A DNA stretch of 54,071 nt. Origin: Lachnospiraceae bacterium (lineage in GTDB: Bacteria > Bacillota > Clostridia > Lachnospirales > Lachnospiraceae). Where the stretch lies: assembly GCA_017441265.1 (NCBI GenBank), contig JAFRYE010000059.1, positions 1 to 54,071 of the forward strand, written 5' to 3'. The notes beneath the pieces were generated by a model. The model made no database searches. It saw nothing but the letters and a program-made list of their open reading frames with translations, and was not told the origin of the DNA. Shown piece by piece: positions 51,549 through 54,071 of the stretch (position 1 is the stretch's first letter; each line of letters begins with the position of its first letter). The position numbers and the translations under genes were made by a program.

Positions 51549-53480
51549 TCAGTTCCAGGGTTTCACCAGCACGTTGAGGTCGAACTTGCATGTGAGACCG
51601 TTCACCTTGCCTTCGCTCGTGTACTGCCAGATGTTGAAATCATAGCGGTACGTCACTTTATCGGTATAACTTGCGAGCCAGAACGGATACTCCGCAAGCT
51701 CGTCGCGGTTGATGTTGAGGATTGACCAGTTGATGCTCGTGTAGACCATTGCCTGGTAGCCCGCCGCCGCGATCCGGTCGAGAAATGCCTTCGTGACCGC
51801 GGTGCGCTGATCCCTGCTGATGCGGTTGCCGCGAGGACCGTCCGCCAGGGAAGGATAGTTCTTCGGGTCCCATTTTTCGGTGTCGAAGACGATGGGCCAG
51901 TTGATGTCGTAGTCCTTGATGAAATCCAGCACGAACTCCGCCTCGGCGATGCCTTCCGCCTCGGTGATCGCCTGCGTGCAGAAGTACACGCCGACATCCA
52001 GCCCGTTCTCAAGAGCACCCTCGATGTTGTCCCTTGCGTTCTTGTCCGCCTCCAACGTTCCTTCGCCGGGGCCGCGGTAACCGACGCGGACGATCGCGAA
52101 CGAGATGCCCGCATCCTTCATCTTCTTCCAGTCGATCTTGCCGTCGTGCTCCGAGACATCGACACCCATGCGGGAAATGATCTGCCTCTCGTCGTTGCCG
52201 AAATAGCGGAACCCTGCGGAGTCCTTCCAGTAATGGTCGTCGTCAAAGTTGAGCGTCTGCTTCGCGACACGCTTGTACTCCGGCAGGAACAGCTTCTCGC
52301 CGCTGCCGTTGCCGATGGAAACCGGATTCTCGATATAGTCGATCGACGGGGTGTTGATCCCGTTGAAATCCATGTCATTGTAGTTGAAGCTCACGTACGC
52401 TCCCACCGTCGCGTCCACAACCTTCAAAGTCGCCTGAACCGGCGCCAGCGTGGCCGTCACGACGCCGTAGTACTCGCCTTCCTTGACGTACAGAAGCGAC
52501 GTCACCACGATCCCGTCGTCCGTGAATTCACACGAAAAATGCTGCCCGCAAGCCAGCGCGTGTCCGCCCATGTTTCGCACGAGCTCACGCACCTCCTCCG
52601 ATGCGGAAAATGTATACTGATTTCCGTGACCGGTCGTCAGAATGATCGTCTCGTTGGAATTCTCCGCCAGCGGGTTGACGTTGTTGCCGATGGACAGTCC
52701 GAACCAGTTGCGGACCGCATCGTACACATTCTGCTCGCGCCCGGCGTTCATCATGCCGGGCTCCAGGACCACGACGGAAGTTGTCCCGTCATTTTTCGTC
52801 TGCACGAAGAAAATGTACTTTGTACCGTTGATCATCGTGGGCTCCGGCGTGAGCAGCGACCAGTCGTCCTGCAGCGTGTACGGCACGCTGTAGCTGATCG
52901 TCTGCGACGCTTCCATCCAGCAGCTGTACTCGCTCTTCGTGGCTTCATTGACCGAGGAGTACTCGTTCCGGTACAACAGCGTGAACTCCGGATTGGAGCT
53001 TCCGCCGTAGGAAAATGCCACGTATTCCGCGTCCAGGATCGTCCGTTTGGTTGCGACATACGTCCCGTTTTTGGAGTTGAACTCCGCGATCTTCGACTCG
53101 ACGTCCTCGCAGAGACGATACTTCGTGCCCGTCTCCGTCGTTCCGTTCTCCGGCTCCTTGCCACCGTTGTTGCGGTTTCTCGAGGAAATGAAAAATACGA
53201 TGCATAACGTCAGAAGGATCGTCGCCGTCACAAACGTTAAGATCATCCACAACTGCTTGCGCGACCGCAACTTCTGGTTTTGCTCCTCCAGGCTGTCGCG
53301 CTCCTGCTCCATCTCCCGGAATGTCTGTTTTCCGGACTGCGTCTGAAGCACCAGTTCCTCGATATCGTACCCGCGCTCGTACGCCTCCTGCTCATCTCTC
53401 TCTTTATCAATCATGCGCATTACCCCCAAAACAGTCTCGCCGTCCGGCCGCTTCTCCCGGCCGCACAACGTTTGGTACAT
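51549..53480 (-). CDS. Membrane-anchored GH25 lysozyme-like muramidase
   Basis: 643 aa from ATG 53480; ATG 53420 (MRMIDKERDEQ) is a possible shorter start. Residues about 25-75 form a charged coiled coil in the cytosol, residues about 78-98 one membrane helix (LWMILTFVTATILLTLCIVFF), then about 300 residues of unrecognised outer domain. The GH25 domain starts at about 430: GVDVSEHDGKIDWKKMKDAGISFAIVRVGYRG with the conserved DVSxHxGxIDW start, and WPIVFDTEKW with the acidic pair. It cuts the glycan strands of peptidoglycan, here probably in its own wall. Type II orientation with a cytosolic coiled coil suggests a tether to a cell-division or growth complex. Confidence 0.9.
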   Translation of the reverse strand: MYQTLCGREKRPDGETVLGVMRMIDKERDEQEAYERGYDIEELVLQTQSGKQTFREMEQERDSLEEQNQKLRSRKQLWMILTFVTATILLTLCIVFFISSRNRNNGGKEPENGTTETGTKYRLCEDVESKIAEFNSKNGTYVATKRTILDAEYVAFSYGGSSNPEFTLLYRNEYSSVNEATKSEYSCWMEASQTISYSVPYTLQDDWSLLTPEPTMINGTKYIFFVQTKNDGTTSVVVLEPGMMNAGREQNVYDAVRNWFGLSIGNNVNPLAENSNETIILTTGHGNQYTFSASEEVRELVRNMGGHALACGQHFSCEFTDDGIVVTSLLYVKEGEYYGVVTATLAPVQATLKVVDATVGAYVSFNYNDMDFNGINTPSIDYIENPVSIGNGSGEKLFLPEYKRVAKQTLNFDDDHYWKDSAGFRYFGNDERQIISRMGVDVSEHDGKIDWKKMKDAGISFAIVRVGYRGPGEGTLEADKNARDNIEGALENGLDVGVYFCTQAITEAEGIAEAEFVLDFIKDYDINWPIVFDTEKWDPKNYPSLADGPRGNRISRDQRTAVTKAFLDRIAAAGYQAMVYTSINWSILNINRDELAEYPFWLASYTDKVTYRYDFNIWQYTSEGKVNGLTCKFDLNVLVKPWN

Positions 53481-53577
53481 GACTCTCCCAGTATACCAAT
53501 TTCCCGCCGAAAAGACAACCGATTTGCGACGGATTTGCCGCTTTCGCGCCGAAGTCCGTTTATTTTTCGATTGCGCA

Positions 53578-53607
53578 TTGACAAACCTCCCGCGTTGCGG
53601 TTATAAT
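53578..53607 (+). promoter_or_regulatory. Sigma-A promoter of the T-box transcript
   Basis: TTGACA (53578-53583), 18 bases, TATAAT (53602-53607). Confidence 0.8.
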
Positions 53608-53612
53608 GGCGC

Positions 53613-53895
53613 CATGACAAATGCTTTAACGGGAAAGAGTACCGTTTTCACGAACCTACAGAAAGCTGCCGGCTGATGAGAGGCGCAGGGAACAGGGACG
53701 GGAATACATCCCCGAGCATCGCACCGAACGCTCGTCCAGTAGGCTGCGACGGCTTGCCGCCGTTACTCGGCAGAGTATTATCGGAGTTTCTTTTCCGCGA
53801 TACTCACAAAGGTCACGGGTGTGAGCCCGCGGCGAAGAAAGGTGGTAACACGAGCGCGCCCTCGTCCTTTTCGATTGGACAGAGGCGCTATTTTA
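53613..53895 (+). promoter_or_regulatory. T-box leader (tRNA-sensing riboswitch)
   Basis: The T-box sequence AAAGGTGGTAACACGAG lies at 53837-53853 and continues to CTCGTCCTTTT. The terminator stem GCGCCCTCGTCC (53855-53866) pairs with GGACAGAGGCGC (53876-53887), followed by TATTTTAG. The start GGGAAAGAGTACC (53631-53643) fits the beginning of stem I. T-box leaders bind uncharged tRNA and then allow read-through into an aminoacyl-tRNA synthetase, amino acid transporter or biosynthesis gene. The gene itself is beyond the window. The TGGT in the bulge would pair with an ACCA tRNA end; I could not fix the specifier codon. Confidence 0.85.
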
Positions 53896-54071
53896 GTTTG
53901 CGCGCTAAGCGAGAGTTCTCACGCCGGCGGACGGCCGGCGGCCGGGAGAGACGCCTGCTCACGAAAACAACGTTTTCGATGAGAGGCGGATTGACCGGAC
54001 GGAAGCGAACGAAGTTCGCGTCGTGAGAACCGAGCGCACGTACACCGAGCGAACGAGCGAAGCGAAGTTCG
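53896..54071 (+). other. Gap after the T-box with short inverted and direct repeats
   Basis: No gene is supported here. It holds CGAAAAC/GTTTTCG (53962-53978), a GCCGGCGG-rich stretch near 53923-53945, and repeated CGAAGTTCG and GAGCGAACGAGCG units up to the window end. It may be the long leader of the gene controlled by the T-box. Confidence 0.5.

Overview
The window looks like chromosomal DNA of a moderately GC-rich Bacillota, most probably a fibre-degrading Clostridia/Lachnospiraceae-type bacterium. Supporting signs: strong AGGAGG ribosome binding sites, many sigma-A promoters with exactly 17-base spacers, a T-box leader, a permuted family 3 glycosidase, a cellobiose phosphorylase, an ECF transporter, a DUF3793/flavodoxin pair and a DUF6110-like protein beside a metal P-type ATPase. 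No rRNA, tRNA, CRISPR array, transposase or phage gene was seen.

Layout. 1-4.1 kb: a secreted Cys/His protein with a small companion, a methylglyoxal synthase homologue with altered active site, a cation/proton antiporter and a ZIP metal transporter. 4.1-6.6 kb: a small GxxxG-type membrane protein and a P1B-type ATPase interrupted by one in-frame TGA. 6.8-25.9 kb: a transport block with three FtsX/MacB-type ATPase-permease pairs, two TetR regulators, a lipoprotein, and a six-gene operon of ECF S, T and double-ATPase components, an HMA-domain/membrane/SAM-methyltransferase fusion and a heterodimeric ABC exporter-fold pair. 26-27.7 kb: a HipA-like kinase with a helix-turn-helix partner and its own twin operators. 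27.8-36.5 kb: two more heterodimeric ABC pairs flanking enolase. 36.6-40.8 kb: phosphoglycerate mutase, a third TetR, flavodoxin, a DUF3793 protein and an iron-type alcohol dehydrogenase. 40.9-51 kb: a GH10 xylanase and permuted GH3 enzyme (neither with a signal peptide), an MntP-like pump, MTA/SAH nucleosidase, a Crp/Fnr regulator and cellobiose phosphorylase. The end holds a membrane-anchored GH25 lysozyme and a T-box leader whose gene lies outside.

Two signals tie the window together. (1) A palindrome of the type GGTTAGC-N4-GCTAACC stands in front of seven transcription units: the P-type ATPase locus, two FtsX-type exporters, the ECF operon, enolase, one ABC pair and DUF3793-flavodoxin. 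In at least four cases it lies 6-9 bases after a recognisable -10 box. It resembles DtxR/IdeR-type half-sites, so I infer a metal-starvation (probably iron) regulon. (2) The octamer GGAAAATG/CATTTTCC occurs about 40 times by eye, where about one is expected by chance. It occurs on both strands, in all reading frames and in promoters, which looks like selection on the DNA itself. These two, with the HMA-methyltransferase/ECF/ABC operon, are the best candidates for something undescribed.
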